DNA from: Nitrospinota bacterium
Lineage (GTDB): Bacteria; Nitrospinota_A; UBA7883; JACRLM01
Assembly (NCBI GenBank): GCA_016208975.1
Contig: JACQXA010000002.1
Location: 146,420 to 210,419, forward strand
Length of the DNA: 64,000 bases
Reading direction: 5' to 3'
Positions 52,969-62,117 of the stretch are shown here, piece by piece. The notes beneath the pieces were generated by a model. The model ran no database searches. It was not told the DNA's origin and was given only the letters and a program-made list of their open reading frames with translations. A program made the position numbers and the translations under genes. Numbering within the stretch: the first letter of the stretch is position 1; every line of letters begins with the position of its first letter.

Positions 52969-53403
52969 TCAGGAAACTTGGAAGCCAGCCAAGAAAGTAG
53001 TTGATGCGTCTTGTAAAACCGTTGCCGCAAGGTTGGCGAACACCTGCATTGTTATAAAATCCCCTTTGTTGCACGAAACAAGCGTTGATGCCATAGGGTA
53101 TGAAAGCGTAGCGCCTGCCTGGACATTTGTCCTGCCTTGGCCCTTTATAACGCCGTTAACAAGAATGAAAGCATATGCGTCACCAGGCACAGGATTTGCC
53201 GCTATCTTCCACTCTGCATTGAAGAAATAAAGTCCATCAAACGGTATAACATATCTGCTATTCGCTAGGTCAGCCTTTGACATATTGTCTATTTCAGCGG
53301 CCTGCCACGTCACTGTGGTTGTCGTCATCCCAGTGATAGCCTGATCAGCGGTCTTTACGAGCTTAAACGATGGCGTAATTAATACGCCCTTGTAGCATTC
53401 CAT
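52969..53403 (-). CDS. C1q/TNF-like jelly-roll domain protein
   Basis: 144 residues, with a strong ribosome-binding site (GGAGG, 5 nt before ATG 53403). From about residue 30 the sequence follows C1q-like beta-sandwich strands: YVIPFDGLYFFNAEWKI, AYAFILVNGVIKGQGR, STLVSCNKGDFITMQVF, TTFLAGFQVS. Such domains occur in phage tail and surface proteins and in secreted bacterial proteins. No signal peptide is seen. Clearly lower GC than the flanking genes, which suggests recent transfer, perhaps from a phage. Confidence 0.72.
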   Translation of the reverse strand: MECYKGVLITPSFKLVKTADQAITGMTTTTVTWQAAEIDNMSKADLANSRYVIPFDGLYFFNAEWKIAANPVPGDAYAFILVNGVIKGQGRTNVQAGATLSYPMASTLVSCNKGDFITMQVFANLAATVLQDASTTFLAGFQVS

Positions 53404-53507
53404 GGCGCCTCCATATAAATATGAATAAAAGTATAATAGTAGCGTACCAGCGCCGATTATATCTATCCCAAAAAGGACGCGTCAATGCTTATTGCGATTT
53501 ATCCATG
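53404..53507 (-). promoter_or_regulatory. AT-rich upstream region of the C1q-like gene
   Basis: AT-rich sequence with a TATACT-type -10 candidate on the minus strand at 53435-53430; no good -35 at 17 nt. The ribosome-binding GGAGG for the C1q-like gene lies next to the ATG. Confidence 0.35.
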
Positions 53508-53651
53508 TTAGCGACTCCTTTTCCATCCTCTTATCGTCACGCCTCGGATGTACCTGTCCTCCTCGTTAGAGAGGGGCCGGCGCATGACCAATGCGTCCGC
53601 CAGGGTGTAGTCCAGCCCGTTTTTGCCAAACCAGTAGGCTATTTCCTCCAT
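53508..53651 (-). CDS. possible small open frame (47 codons) after the NHL gene
   Basis: ATG 53651 to stop at 53508, 47 residues, charged (EEIAYWFGKNG, MRRPLSNEEDRYIRG). It is in the same frame as, and starts 27 nt after, the stop of the 993-residue NHL protein; the few codons between are also open. No ribosome-binding site is visible. It may be a small gene, a translational readthrough tail, or a frame disrupted by a new stop. Confidence 0.28.
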   Translation of the reverse strand: MEEIAYWFGKNGLDYTLADALVMRRPLSNEEDRYIRGVTIRGWKRSR

Positions 53652-53678
53652 GGACGGCGGATGAAAGAAAGCGACAAT

Positions 53679-56660
53679 TTACGCATAGCTCTCCGTTTTA
53701 AAAATATGCAACTGCGCGTTGCTCCTGTCGGTCAGCGCCAAATCCCCACCGGCGAAAGTATAGCCCCGCTTTCCGGACAGATAGCCGCAGTGGATGTGCT
53801 TTGCCGTGGCGCCCTGCTTAAGCGATGTTATCTGGTACACCAGGTCTCCGTGGGGGCCGTACACCTGCATGCCTATGCCCCTGGCGTTAGTTACATAAAG
53901 CAACCCGCTGTCATCATGCGCCACACCAGAGGGGGTTACGCTGAGACGCGATTGGATTATTCTGGTGTCGCCGGTTTTTAAATTCACGCTGTGGATCAGG
54001 TTTTCCATCCAGTATGTCAGCGCCAGCTCACCCTCATGATGTGAAATATCGCTTATCTGGCCGTCTGGCGCGGCTACCGGCTCGCTCTTCGTGAAATCCC
54101 TGTCCGCCAGCCATACGTTCTGCCCGCCGCTTTTTTCCCCCATTAATCCGGTCATCACAAATCCGGAGGAGTTATTCGAGGTTAGCCTGAAAGGCGTTTC
54201 CGGTAGCTGGCATTTTATTTCGCCGGTATAATCCCGCGCATGGCCGGTTTCCAGGTTTAACAACCTTACGCCTCCGCTTTTATATGGCGGCTTGTCCGCG
54301 ACCAGGGTTAGAAGCGCCTCACGCTGGTTGACCAGCTCCACGTCGCCTATACTGAATCCCGGCTCAGCGAAAACCGGTTTCAAACCGGCCCTGTCCGGCG
54401 CAATAAGGAAAAGCGCGCCATTTATATCCGCCACAAGGATTCCGAATCCCGGCGCCATCTTCGCCTTATAAGGATGCAAAGGAGCTCCAGTGTCTGGATG
54501 AACAAGCGAAAGGCTTGTAACATATCGCAGGCCCGCGCCCGCCGGTGGCGGTTCTTTACCGGCGCTCTTTAACGCTTCCGCCACAGACTGCCCGATGGAG
54601 AGCGTTACGGAGCGGTCCTTCGTTTCCATCAGCGCCCGTTGCGTGCGCCCCAGATTATCCCACTCTTTTTTCGCCGCCGGGTCGGAAGCAACCTGTGGGG
54701 CGAACTTGTTTATCAGCTCGTCCGCTGTGGCTATCGCCCCGCATATCTGAAGCCGCTTCACAAGTTCCCGGGCGTTCAGCTGGTCTTGGACCTCTTTTAC
54801 GGCAGGCGCCAGCGCCGCCCCCAGGGCTTCGTTCCCCTCGCCATGGCGGAACATCAGGTCGAACATTGAAATGGCATACCAATGCCGTTCACCGGATGTC
54901 CCGGATTCAATCCCGTGCCGGTAAACCATCCGGGCGGTCTGGTAATGGCCCCATTCCTCGCTTATCTGGGCGATAAGCGTCAACACTTTGTTCACAAGCT
55001 CTGTCTGGTCTGGCCGGAAAGGCTCAAGCCTTGGGCGCAAGGTTTTTTCATCTTCCAGTCCATCCGCTTTAAACGCGGCGTCCAGCCTGCCGATGGCTTT
55101 CGACATCAGGCTGATATGGTCCCGCAGGAACAAGATCACGGCGAAAGCGTGCAGGGCCGCCTGCGGGTTCACATTCTGGGGTGAAGATAATCTCTCCCGC
55201 AGGTATTGCGCCACGTCCGTATAGTCTTTCCGGCGCTGGGCGTATTCGCTGTTAAACAGCTCCAAAAACCCGGCCCGCTCAGGCGCAAGCGCCTCGCTAT
55301 CCTTTCCCGTGAGAACATCGCATATCCCGTTCAAATCCCCCGCCAGGGCGTGGCGAAGGGCGATCCGCGTTTGCTGGGACGCCTTATACTGCACCCGTTC
55401 CCAATTGGCCAGTTTCGCCGGGTCGTCGGAACCGCCCCCCTTCTTCTTGCCCGCCCGCCACTCGTCCATTAAATCGTAACGCCGCACAAGGGCCTGGAAC
55501 ATTTCCCCCTCGATGGTGTTCAGCTTTGTGGCGGCGGCTACGGCGGACTTTTTGGCCGTAGCCAAAAACGTCTTCGCCTTCGAAAGGGTTTCGGCGCCGC
55601 TGGCGCTGGCCGCAAGATATGACAACCATCGCCCGCACCCGCTCTCGGTCCAGTTGTTGGGAGTATCGGCGAACTCGCCGTCCCCGGGGAAGGCTTGCGG
55701 GGCGGGGTTCCTGCTGGCCCCGGGTGTGATGGAAAGCCTGTATCGCCGGATAATCCCCTTTTCCCCATCGGCGATAACAAGCTGTGTTTCGCCATTGGCG
55801 CCCTTATAAGCGGAAAAGGCGCTGGTGTTGATGATGGCGCCGTTCAGGCAGGTCTCGTCTGAAATCCACATACCGGACGTATCGGCCACGCGGAAGGCGG
55901 AGTTCAGGCTCTTGATCAAAAATAAATCCTCGCCCAGCGCCGCTACCGCCAATGGATAGGTATAAGGCGGTTTGCCGTTCACATCCAGCTTTATAAGCCC
56001 CGTGGCTGTCCCATCCGGGCCGAATTTAATGACGCGCCGGTTGCCGGTGTCGGCAATCACAAAATCGCCGCTGGAGAGCCGCGCAAACCCCATGGGGAAC
56101 TTTAATCCGCGAACCGCTGGCGCGTTACCCAAAACCGTTTCGGCCGGGTCGTTCATGGCCTCCTCATCCGCCACGCCCAGCCTCTTGCCGAACTGCGTTA
56201 TCAGCCTCCCGTCCAGCGAGTGTTTCTTTACCCGGTGGTTGCACCGGTCAAGGACCCATATGGCGGAGCCATCGGCGATAACGCCCACCGGCTCGTCAAA
56301 CTGGCCGTCTCCATCGCCGATGGAGCCGGACGCGGCAATAAAGTTCCCGTCCATATCGAACCGCTGGATGCGATGGTTCCAACCGTCACAAACCACCAGC
56401 TCGCTTACCGGGCCGTTTTGGACAATGGCAAGCCCGCGCGGATACCAGAACTGGCCGGGGCCTGCGCCCTTCTCCCCGATGTAGCGGATGAATTCCCCAG
56501 CCGGTGAAAGTACGATGATCCTGTGGTTGAACTCGTCGGATATGTAGAACCCGCCGCCGGCGCTGGCGACGATTGAATGAAAGGGGATGCGGGCCGGATC
56601 GGGCGCCCCTTTTATGGGGATCTCCTCCAAAAGCTCCATCGGCGCCAGGGTTTGGCTCAC
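53679..56660 (-). CDS. giant NHL-repeat double beta-propeller protein
   Basis: 993 residues from a GTG start at 56660 preceded by AGGAG. The N-terminal about 330 residues form NHL repeats (FHSIVASAGGGFYISDEFNHRI, FWYPRGLAI, CDGWNHRIQRF, GQFDEPVGVI, DTGNRRVIKF). A helical middle (about 340-690) has TPR-like or coiled-coil character. The last 300 residues look like a second propeller (LASDIS-type turns, NARGIGMQVYGPHGDL). No signal peptide, so probably cytoplasmic or exported by another route. Role unknown; its promoter region is shared with the divergent GT2 gene. Confidence 0.8.
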   Translation of the reverse strand: MSQTLAPMELLEEIPIKGAPDPARIPFHSIVASAGGGFYISDEFNHRIIVLSPAGEFIRYIGEKGAGPGQFWYPRGLAIVQNGPVSELVVCDGWNHRIQRFDMDGNFIAASGSIGDGDGQFDEPVGVIADGSAIWVLDRCNHRVKKHSLDGRLITQFGKRLGVADEEAMNDPAETVLGNAPAVRGLKFPMGFARLSSGDFVIADTGNRRVIKFGPDGTATGLIKLDVNGKPPYTYPLAVAALGEDLFLIKSLNSAFRVADTSGMWISDETCLNGAIINTSAFSAYKGANGETQLVIADGEKGIIRRYRLSITPGASRNPAPQAFPGDGEFADTPNNWTESGCGRWLSYLAASASGAETLSKAKTFLATAKKSAVAAATKLNTIEGEMFQALVRRYDLMDEWRAGKKKGGGSDDPAKLANWERVQYKASQQTRIALRHALAGDLNGICDVLTGKDSEALAPERAGFLELFNSEYAQRRKDYTDVAQYLRERLSSPQNVNPQAALHAFAVILFLRDHISLMSKAIGRLDAAFKADGLEDEKTLRPRLEPFRPDQTELVNKVLTLIAQISEEWGHYQTARMVYRHGIESGTSGERHWYAISMFDLMFRHGEGNEALGAALAPAVKEVQDQLNARELVKRLQICGAIATADELINKFAPQVASDPAAKKEWDNLGRTQRALMETKDRSVTLSIGQSVAEALKSAGKEPPPAGAGLRYVTSLSLVHPDTGAPLHPYKAKMAPGFGILVADINGALFLIAPDRAGLKPVFAEPGFSIGDVELVNQREALLTLVADKPPYKSGGVRLLNLETGHARDYTGEIKCQLPETPFRLTSNNSSGFVMTGLMGEKSGGQNVWLADRDFTKSEPVAAPDGQISDISHHEGELALTYWMENLIHSVNLKTGDTRIIQSRLSVTPSGVAHDDSGLLYVTNARGIGMQVYGPHGDLVYQITSLKQGATAKHIHCGYLSGKRGYTFAGGDLALTDRSNAQLHIFKTESYA

Positions 56661-56676
56661 ATTCGCTCCTGTATTG

Positions 56677-56707
56677 TTGAACCGGATAAAGGTGGCGCCA
56701 TATTATA
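56677..56707. promoter_or_regulatory. overlapping divergent promoters
   Basis: In the 118-bp gap between the NHL gene (minus) and the GT2 gene (plus), the plus strand has TTGAAC (56677-56682), spacer 18, TATTAT (56701-56706). The minus strand has a perfect TATAAT (56707-56702) with a TTGCCG-like -35 at a short spacer. The two -10 elements share bases, so transcription in one direction may exclude the other. Confidence 0.4.
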
Positions 56708-56778
56708 ACTTACTTTTCGGCCCGGCAATCCCGCCGTGGATGTTAAAATCAGCCGAATCTAACGGGATTTTTTATCGG

Positions 56779-57795
56779 ATGAACAAAGCCGGGATCTCCA
56801 TCAGTTTCGTGGTTATTTCCGGCGGCTTAAGGCCGGAACCGCTCCGGGTCCTTATAAACTCCATCACCAGCCAGAAGTTGCCGCCGTATGAAATCATCCT
56901 CGTGGGCAAAGCCCCTGGCCCCCTGCCAGATGAGGTGATTTTACTGGCCGAGCCCCTGCTGGCCCAAACCGGCGCAATCTGCGCCATGCGCAACAAGGGC
57001 ATCAAGACAGCCAGCGGCGAAGTGGTGGTCCTTACCGACGACGATGTGGAATTCACCCCCGGCTGGGGCGGGAATATAAAACCCGCGCTGGCCGACCAAT
57101 CGTGGGACATCGCCGGGTGCCGCGTGCTTGGGCCGGACGGGCAACGGTGGTACGACTGGTGCTGGCACAGCCGGACAGATCCCGTATGCCCCCCGCGCCT
57201 GCTGGAATATGGCGAGCAAAGCCCGGGGCTGTATATCAGCGGGTGCCTGATGATGATCCGCCGCCGGGTGTTCGCCACAACGTTGTTCAACGAGAACCTG
57301 CTTAACCACCAGCGGGACGATGTGGAGTTTTGCCACCGGGCCGCCGACGCTGGGTTCAAGTTCGCCTCGTTCCCATCCGCCGTGGCCATCCACCATCTGG
57401 CCCCCGCCGGAAGAAGTGTGGACGACCCCGCCTTTGGCGACAGCGGTTATATGACCGCCATCCACCTTTTCAGAAAAGGGGATTACGTTTCCGCCCTCGA
57501 AATGCTCGGAGCCCTGGAGCCCTCGGCGAAAGTTTTGTACCATAAGGCGCTCACGTTGCAACGCATGGGCCGGTTTGCGGAGGCGGAGCTGTTGTATCGT
57601 CAGGCCGCCGCGCAAACCCGGGGATGGGCGGGGGAGGAGCGGCGGATCCATTTCTCGTCATGGTTCCATATGGGCGAGATAATGGAGGCCGCGCAAAACC
57701 CGGCCCTGGCGGAGGAATATTACCGCAAGGCGCTGAAAGGTTATCCGGAGCATAAATCCGCCGCCGAAGGGCTTGCCCGGGTCTTGGAACGGTAA
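56779..57795 (+). CDS. GT2 glycosyltransferase with C-terminal TPR-like segment
   Basis: Start at ATG 56779 (an earlier in-frame ATG at 56740 lacks a ribosome-binding site; the longer frame enters the NHL gene). 338 residues. FVVISGGLRPE, ILVGKAP, VVVLTDDDVEF (DxD-like), SGCLMMIRRRVF and NHQRDDVEFCHRAAD are the GT-A family motifs. The last about 90 residues resemble TPR units (AKVLYHKALTLQRMGRFAEAE, PALAEEYYRKALKGY). It transfers a sugar in glycan assembly; the donor is unknown. Confidence 0.82.
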   Translation: MNKAGISISFVVISGGLRPEPLRVLINSITSQKLPPYEIILVGKAPGPLPDEVILLAEPLLAQTGAICAMRNKGIKTASGEVVVLTDDDVEFTPGWGGNIKPALADQSWDIAGCRVLGPDGQRWYDWCWHSRTDPVCPPRLLEYGEQSPGLYISGCLMMIRRRVFATTLFNENLLNHQRDDVEFCHRAADAGFKFASFPSAVAIHHLAPAGRSVDDPAFGDSGYMTAIHLFRKGDYVSALEMLGALEPSAKVLYHKALTLQRMGRFAEAELLYRQAAAQTRGWAGEERRIHFSSWFHMGEIMEAAQNPALAEEYYRKALKGYPEHKSAAEGLARVLER

Positions 57796-57815
57796 TAATC
57801 CGCTCCGCCGCAAAG

Positions 57816-57840
57816 AACGGCTGGGGCCGGGCCGTTTTTT
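57816..57840 (+). terminator. rho-independent terminator after the GT2-TPR gene
   Basis: Stem AACGGC (57816-57821) pairs with GCCGTT (57831-57836) across a 9-nt loop, followed by a T-run (57835-57840). It lies 20 bp after the GT2 stop, and the next gene starts at 57903. Confidence 0.75.
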
Positions 57841-57902
57841 ATGTAAAATGGATGCGTTTTGGCGAACCTTATGTATCAAAGCGATTGTGAGACGGAACTT
57901 TC

Positions 57903-58754
57903 ATGTCTGATTTATTGAACAAATTAAAAGGCGTACCAGGCTGGCTTGAAAAATTTCATAACGACGGGCTGAAAACCGGCGTATTGAAACTGGGCGAGGT
58001 TACCGGGTGGCGCAAACGCCCCGATGGCAAATACGGCCCCGCCAACTTCGAGCGGGCCCTGGTGTTGGACCGTCTGGTGAACATCATGAAACCCTCCACC
58101 GCGCTGGAGGTGGGCACGGGCCGGGGCCTGGGCTGTTTAACCATGTCCCGGTCGGCGGCGGAATATGGCATTGATTTGAAAATCGCCACGCTGGACATAT
58201 TAAGCCCCGACGCGCGGCAAGACTGGCCCATCCGCGTGGATGGGGAGGACAAGGTGATAATCGCCAACCGGCGGGAGGTATGGTCCTCCCGGGTGGATCC
58301 TTCGTTGCAGGAGCGGGTGGAGCAGATCACCGGCCGCACCACCGAGCTTTTGCCAAAGCTTGTGGAAGAAGGCCGCCGGTTCGACCTGATATTCATAGAC
58401 GCCGGCCACGACGCTTTCAGCGTGGTGTTCGATATTTCGTGCGCCATGCGACTGTTGAACGACGGCGGCGCCATATTGCTGGACGATTTCGCGCCGCTGG
58501 AGGAATACGGCATCGGCGCATGCATGGCCGCGCAACACCTTAAAGACTGGTTTACGCTGGTGGAGATATTCAAGACCGACGGGCTTGTTTACCACTACGA
58601 GGATGGACAACCGGCGTTCTCCCGGGGGATGGTCCTCGTGAGCGGGCTTAAAAAACGCCCGCCGGAAAAGGCCAGCCTGTGGCGGGCGTTGTGGTGGCGG
58701 ATGGTTTCGTGGGCGCTGTATAAAAGCGCCCGGCCCGGGAAGTTCCCGATTTAA
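57903..58754 (+). CDS. class I SAM-dependent methyltransferase (Methyltransf_24 type)
   Basis: 283 residues. Motif I ALEVGTGRGLGCLTM, then ATLDILSP, FDLIFIDAGHDAF and AILLDDFAPLEEYG. The IDAGH motif is typical of methyltransferases found in LPS and capsule loci (Methyltransf_24). The end carries a basic amphipathic segment (RALWWRMVSWALYKS) that could associate with membrane. Located just upstream of the MITE-like copy 2. Confidence 0.8.
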   Translation: MSDLLNKLKGVPGWLEKFHNDGLKTGVLKLGEVTGWRKRPDGKYGPANFERALVLDRLVNIMKPSTALEVGTGRGLGCLTMSRSAAEYGIDLKIATLDILSPDARQDWPIRVDGEDKVIIANRREVWSSRVDPSLQERVEQITGRTTELLPKLVEEGRRFDLIFIDAGHDAFSVVFDISCAMRLLNDGGAILLDDFAPLEEYGIGACMAAQHLKDWFTLVEIFKTDGLVYHYEDGQPAFSRGMVLVSGLKKRPPEKASLWRALWWRMVSWALYKSARPGKFPI

Positions 58755-58788
58755 CGCGGTTAACGGATAACCTGATGACCTCATTTTA

Positions 58789-58941
58789 GGGTGGTGTCCC
58801 AGTTTGAATCTCAAATAATAGACAGATCCTTCACTTCGCTTGCGCTTCGCTCAGGATGACAATGTTATCAACGGCTTTTATATTGTCATTCTGAGCGTAA
58901 GTGAAGAATCTCCCCTGTACTTTCAAACCGGGACACTACCC
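58789..58941. repeat. MITE-like inverted repeat, copy 2
   Basis: 153 bp, nearly identical to 14761-14912. Termini GGGTGGTGTCCCAGTTTGAA and its imperfect inverted complement (ending CCGGGACACTACCC) flank a palindromic core. It ends 9 bp before the AGGAGG ribosome-binding site of the next gene, so it may affect expression of that gene. Confidence 0.82.
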
Positions 58942-58965
58942 ATTTTCGATAGGAGGGTTTTAAAA

Positions 58966-60555
58966 GTGGGCGGAAAGAACATTGCGCTGGTAGGCTGTGG
59001 CTATTGGGGAAAAAATCTGGCCCGCAACCTGGGCGAGCTGGGCGCGTTGAACACAATCTGCGACACCGCTGGCGACAGCCTGGCGCAGTTCAAGGGGAAA
59101 TACGACGCGCTCCTTTGCGACGATTACCAGCAAACCCTGGCCAACCCGGCCATAAAAGGGGTGATGCTGGCCACCCCGGCGGAAACCCATTATTCGCTGG
59201 GCAAAATGGCGCTTGCGGCGGGCAAAGACCTTTACGTGGAAAAACCCCTGTCGCTCAAAGTTGCCCACGCCGAGGAATTGGTGGCCCTGGCCGAAAAACA
59301 CAAACGCATCCTTATGGTGGGGCACATACTCCACTACCACCCGGCGGTGGTGAAGATGAAAGAGATAATCGCTTCCGGCGGGCTGGGCCGCATCCAGACC
59401 ATATATTCCAACCGCATGAGCCTGGGCAAGATCCGCCGCGAGGAAAACATCCTCTGGAGTTTCGCGCCCCACGATGTGTCGCTCATCCAGTCCCTCGTGA
59501 AGGAAACCCCTTCGCGGATCTATTCCTCCGGCGGCTATTTCCTGCATGAAAAGATAGCCGACACCACCCTTAGCGTGTTCGAGTATGAAAGCGGCGTGCG
59601 CGCGCACATTTACGTCTCGTGGCTCCACCCGTTCAAAGAGCAGAGGCTTGTGGTGGTTGGCTCCAAAAAGATGCTGGTGTTCAACGACGTGGAGGAGAAA
59701 GACAAGCTGTTGGTATATCCCCACGAAATAGAATGGAAAGACACTATTCCGGTGCCGTCGAAGAAAGACGCGGTTTCCGCCCCCTTCGGCTCCGAAGAGC
59801 CGCTCAAGCAGGAGTGCCGGGCGTTCATGGAGGCCATCGCCACCCGCAAAAAACCCATCACCGACGGGCGTGAGGGGCTGGCGACGTTGAAAATACTCAC
59901 CGCCTGCCAGCAGTCGCTGGAGTCCCAGACGCTGGTGAAATCCGGCCCGGCGGTGGAGCAGTCGCCCGCGAAGGAATATTACGCCCATCCCACGGCGCTG
60001 GTGGACGAGCCTTGCAAAATCGGAAAAGGTTCGAAGATATGGCATTTTTCCCATGTGATGGCCGGGGCGAAGCTGGGGGATAACTGCAACATCGGGCAGA
60101 ACGTCTTCATCGCCGGGGGCGTAACCATCGGCGCCAACGTGAAGATTCAGAACAACGTGTCGGTATATGAAGGGGTGGATCTGGAAGACGACGTTTTCTG
60201 CGGCCCCTCCATGGTGTTCACCAACGTGAACACCCCGCGGAGCGGCGTGAACCGGCGCGGGCAATATCAAAAAACCGTCGTGAAAAAAGGGGTCACCCTC
60301 GGCGCCAATTCCACCATAGTCTGCGGCGAGGGGCTCACCATCGGCGAATACGCTTTCGTGGGGGCCGGGGCCGTGGTGATAAACGACGTGCCCGCCCACG
60401 CCCTGGTGGTGGGCAACCCCGCCCGGGTGGCCGGATGGCGGTGCCATTGCGGATTGAAGATAAAAATCGCCAGGACCGGCAAAGGCGCCTGCGAAGGTTG
60501 CGGCGCCAGGTATGTTAAAGGCAAAGGGGGCGTATTGCCCGCCAGGGCTAAATGA
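58966..60555 (+). CDS. fused Gfo/Idh oxidoreductase and left-handed-helix acetyltransferase (WbpB-WbpD-like)
   Basis: Start at GTG 58966 with AGGAGG 9 nt upstream. A longer frame from 58840 would begin inside the MITE-like repeat and is rejected. 529 residues. The oxidoreductase half has [22 protein letters not shown] and VEKPLSLK. The C-terminal about 190 residues have hexapeptide repeats of an N-acetyltransferase ([30 protein letters not shown], GGAxVVINDV-like). Both would serve 3-amino-sugar uronate synthesis (ManNAc3NAcA type), supplying acetylation missing near 39832. The stop overlaps the epimerase start. Confidence 0.88.
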   Translation: MGGKNIALVGCGYWGKNLARNLGELGALNTICDTAGDSLAQFKGKYDALLCDDYQQTLANPAIKGVMLATPAETHYSLGKMALAAGKDLYVEKPLSLKVAHAEELVALAEKHKRILMVGHILHYHPAVVKMKEIIASGGLGRIQTIYSNRMSLGKIRREENILWSFAPHDVSLIQSLVKETPSRIYSSGGYFLHEKIADTTLSVFEYESGVRAHIYVSWLHPFKEQRLVVVGSKKMLVFNDVEEKDKLLVYPHEIEWKDTIPVPSKKDAVSAPFGSEEPLKQECRAFMEAIATRKKPITDGREGLATLKILTACQQSLESQTLVKSGPAVEQSPAKEYYAHPTALVDEPCKIGKGSKIWHFSHVMAGAKLGDNCNIGQNVFIAGGVTIGANVKIQNNVSVYEGVDLEDDVFCGPSMVFTNVNTPRSGVNRRGQYQKTVVKKGVTLGANSTIVCGEGLTIGEYAFVGAGAVVINDVPAHALVVGNPARVAGWRCHCGLKIKIARTGKGACEGCGARYVKGKGGVLPARAK

Positions 60556-61649
60556 AGATAGCCACCATCGTTGGGGCCCGGCCGCAGTTCATCAAGGCGG
60601 CGGCGGTGTCCCGCGCCATTCTCCGCCAGGCGGGTTCCGCGCCGGATTCCATCAGCGAGATAATCATCCACACCGGCCAGCATTACGACCATAACATGTC
60701 GCAGGTTTTCTTCGACGAACTTTCCATACCGCATCCCCTGTACAACCTGGGGGTGGGCGGCGGAACCCACGGCCAGAACACGGGACGGATGCTTGAGGGC
60801 ATCGAGAAGATACTTATGGAAGAACAGCCCGATTGGGTATTGGTTTATGGCGATACGGACAGCACCCTGGCGGGCGCGCTGTCAGCGGCCAAACTGGATA
60901 TCCCAGTGGCCCACGTGGAAGCGGGCCTGCGCTCCTACAACCGCCGGATGCCCGAGGAAATAAACCGGGTGATGGCGGATCATTTATCCTCCCTGTTGTT
61001 CTGCCCAACGCCCACGGCCGTGAAAAACCTGGCCTCCGAGGGGATCACAAAAGGCGTGATGGACGTGGGTGATGTGATGTTCGACGTGTCCATTTTTTAT
61101 AGGGACAAGGCCCGGGCCGAAAGCATGGCCCTGGAGCGGCTGGGCGTGACGCAAGGCGCTTACGTCCTTGCCACCATCCATAGGGCCGAGAATACCGGCG
61201 ACCCGGCCCGGCTAGGCGGCATAGTGAAAGCGTTGGCCCAAATAGCCCGGGAAACGCCGGTGATATTGCCCCTTCATCCCCGGACGGTGAAAGCGTTGGA
61301 GCTGGCGGGCGGTTTAAAAACCCTGGCCGGTGTGAAGGTTACGGAGCCTTTGCCGTTTCTGGACATGGTGTGGCTGGAGCAGTCCGCCATGGCCATAATC
61401 ACCGATTCCGGCGGGGTGCAGAAAGAGGCTTTCTTCTACGGCGTCCCCTGCGTCACCGCCCGGGACGAAACCGAATGGGTGGAAACGGTGGAGTCCGGCT
61501 GGAACACCCTGGCCGGGGCGGACACGCAAAAAATAATATCAGCCTGGAGCAGGATCAAATCCGGCCATCGCCCCGCCACCGCCCCCGCCTATTATGGCGA
61601 CGGCGCCGCCGCGGACAGGATAGTGGATGTCCTGATGAAATCCGCGTAG
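60552..61649 (+). CDS. UDP-N-acetylglucosamine 2-epimerase family (WecB/WbpI-like)
   Basis: 365 residues; ATG in an ATGA overlap with the fusion gene. [47 protein letters not shown] and [15 protein letters not shown]. The family makes UDP-ManNAc or UDP-diNAc-mannuronic acid derivatives. Directly after the WbpB-WbpD-like fusion, the WbpI role (C2 epimerisation of UDP-2,3-diacetamido-glucuronate) is plausible. Confidence 0.9.
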   Translation: MKIATIVGARPQFIKAAAVSRAILRQAGSAPDSISEIIIHTGQHYDHNMSQVFFDELSIPHPLYNLGVGGGTHGQNTGRMLEGIEKILMEEQPDWVLVYGDTDSTLAGALSAAKLDIPVAHVEAGLRSYNRRMPEEINRVMADHLSSLLFCPTPTAVKNLASEGITKGVMDVGDVMFDVSIFYRDKARAESMALERLGVTQGAYVLATIHRAENTGDPARLGGIVKALAQIARETPVILPLHPRTVKALELAGGLKTLAGVKVTEPLPFLDMVWLEQSAMAIITDSGGVQKEAFFYGVPCVTARDETEWVETVESGWNTLAGADTQKIISAWSRIKSGHRPATAPAYYGDGAAADRIVDVLMKSA

Positions 61650-61726
61650 GGGCGGTTCGTGAACCGCCCCTCCTGATCGCTATGTCATCTCCTGATTCAA
61701 AACAGGGCGGTTCGTGAACCGCCCCT
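61648..61726. repeat. two palindromic GGGGCGGTTCGTGAACCGCCCC-type repeats
   Basis: Two near-identical perfect hairpins, at 61648-61671 (stem of 11, loop GT; the stop codon of the epimerase lies in the first stem) and 61704-61726 (stem of 9). They could act as transcription terminators without a T-run or as dispersed repeats; only these two copies are in the window. Confidence 0.7.
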
Positions 61727-61762
61727 ACAGATCACCAACCAACCGCCCCTGCCACCATGCAA

Positions 61763-62089
61763 TCAAATATTCAACTCCACCCACAAAGCGGCATGGTCCG
61801 AGGCGGCGTCTTTTTCGGTCTTTATCTCCGGGAAATGCTCGAACAGAGTCCCGTTTTTCCCGCCCCAAACGCCGCGCCGTTCAACCCCCGCCGATTTGGC
61901 CAGCGCCGCCAGCTCCGGGGACATGAGGATGTAATCCAGTTTCCCGCTTTTGGTCCCGTTCCCGTGGGTGCCCTCCCGCCCATCGCCGGTAAAGCAGGGC
62001 AGGCTCGTTACGTCGGTCAAATCCAGCCCGTTATGCAGAAGCGGTTTTAGCGGGGCGCTGTCAATATCCTCATTGTTTTCAGTAGGCAT
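61763..62089 (-). pseudogene. C-terminal remnant of endonuclease/exonuclease/phosphatase-family gene
   Basis: 108 codons: SAPLKPLLHNG, GKLDYILMSPEL, DHAALWVELNI. The GxLDYIL and SDHAALWVEL motifs are the C-terminal metal and catalytic blocks of EEP nucleases. No N-terminal part is present; the N-terminal half lies at 62597-62974, on the same strand, separated by hicBA. A separate functional protein is unlikely. Confidence 0.7.
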
Positions 62090-62117
62090 TATTTTTCACC
62101 TTTCATTTCCATTTTGC

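Noticed and set aside
58960-60447. 495-codon open frame antisense to the oxidoreductase-acetyltransferase gene
   Set aside because: Composition typical of the complement of a high-GC gene; no domain motif and the plus-strand protein is unambiguous.
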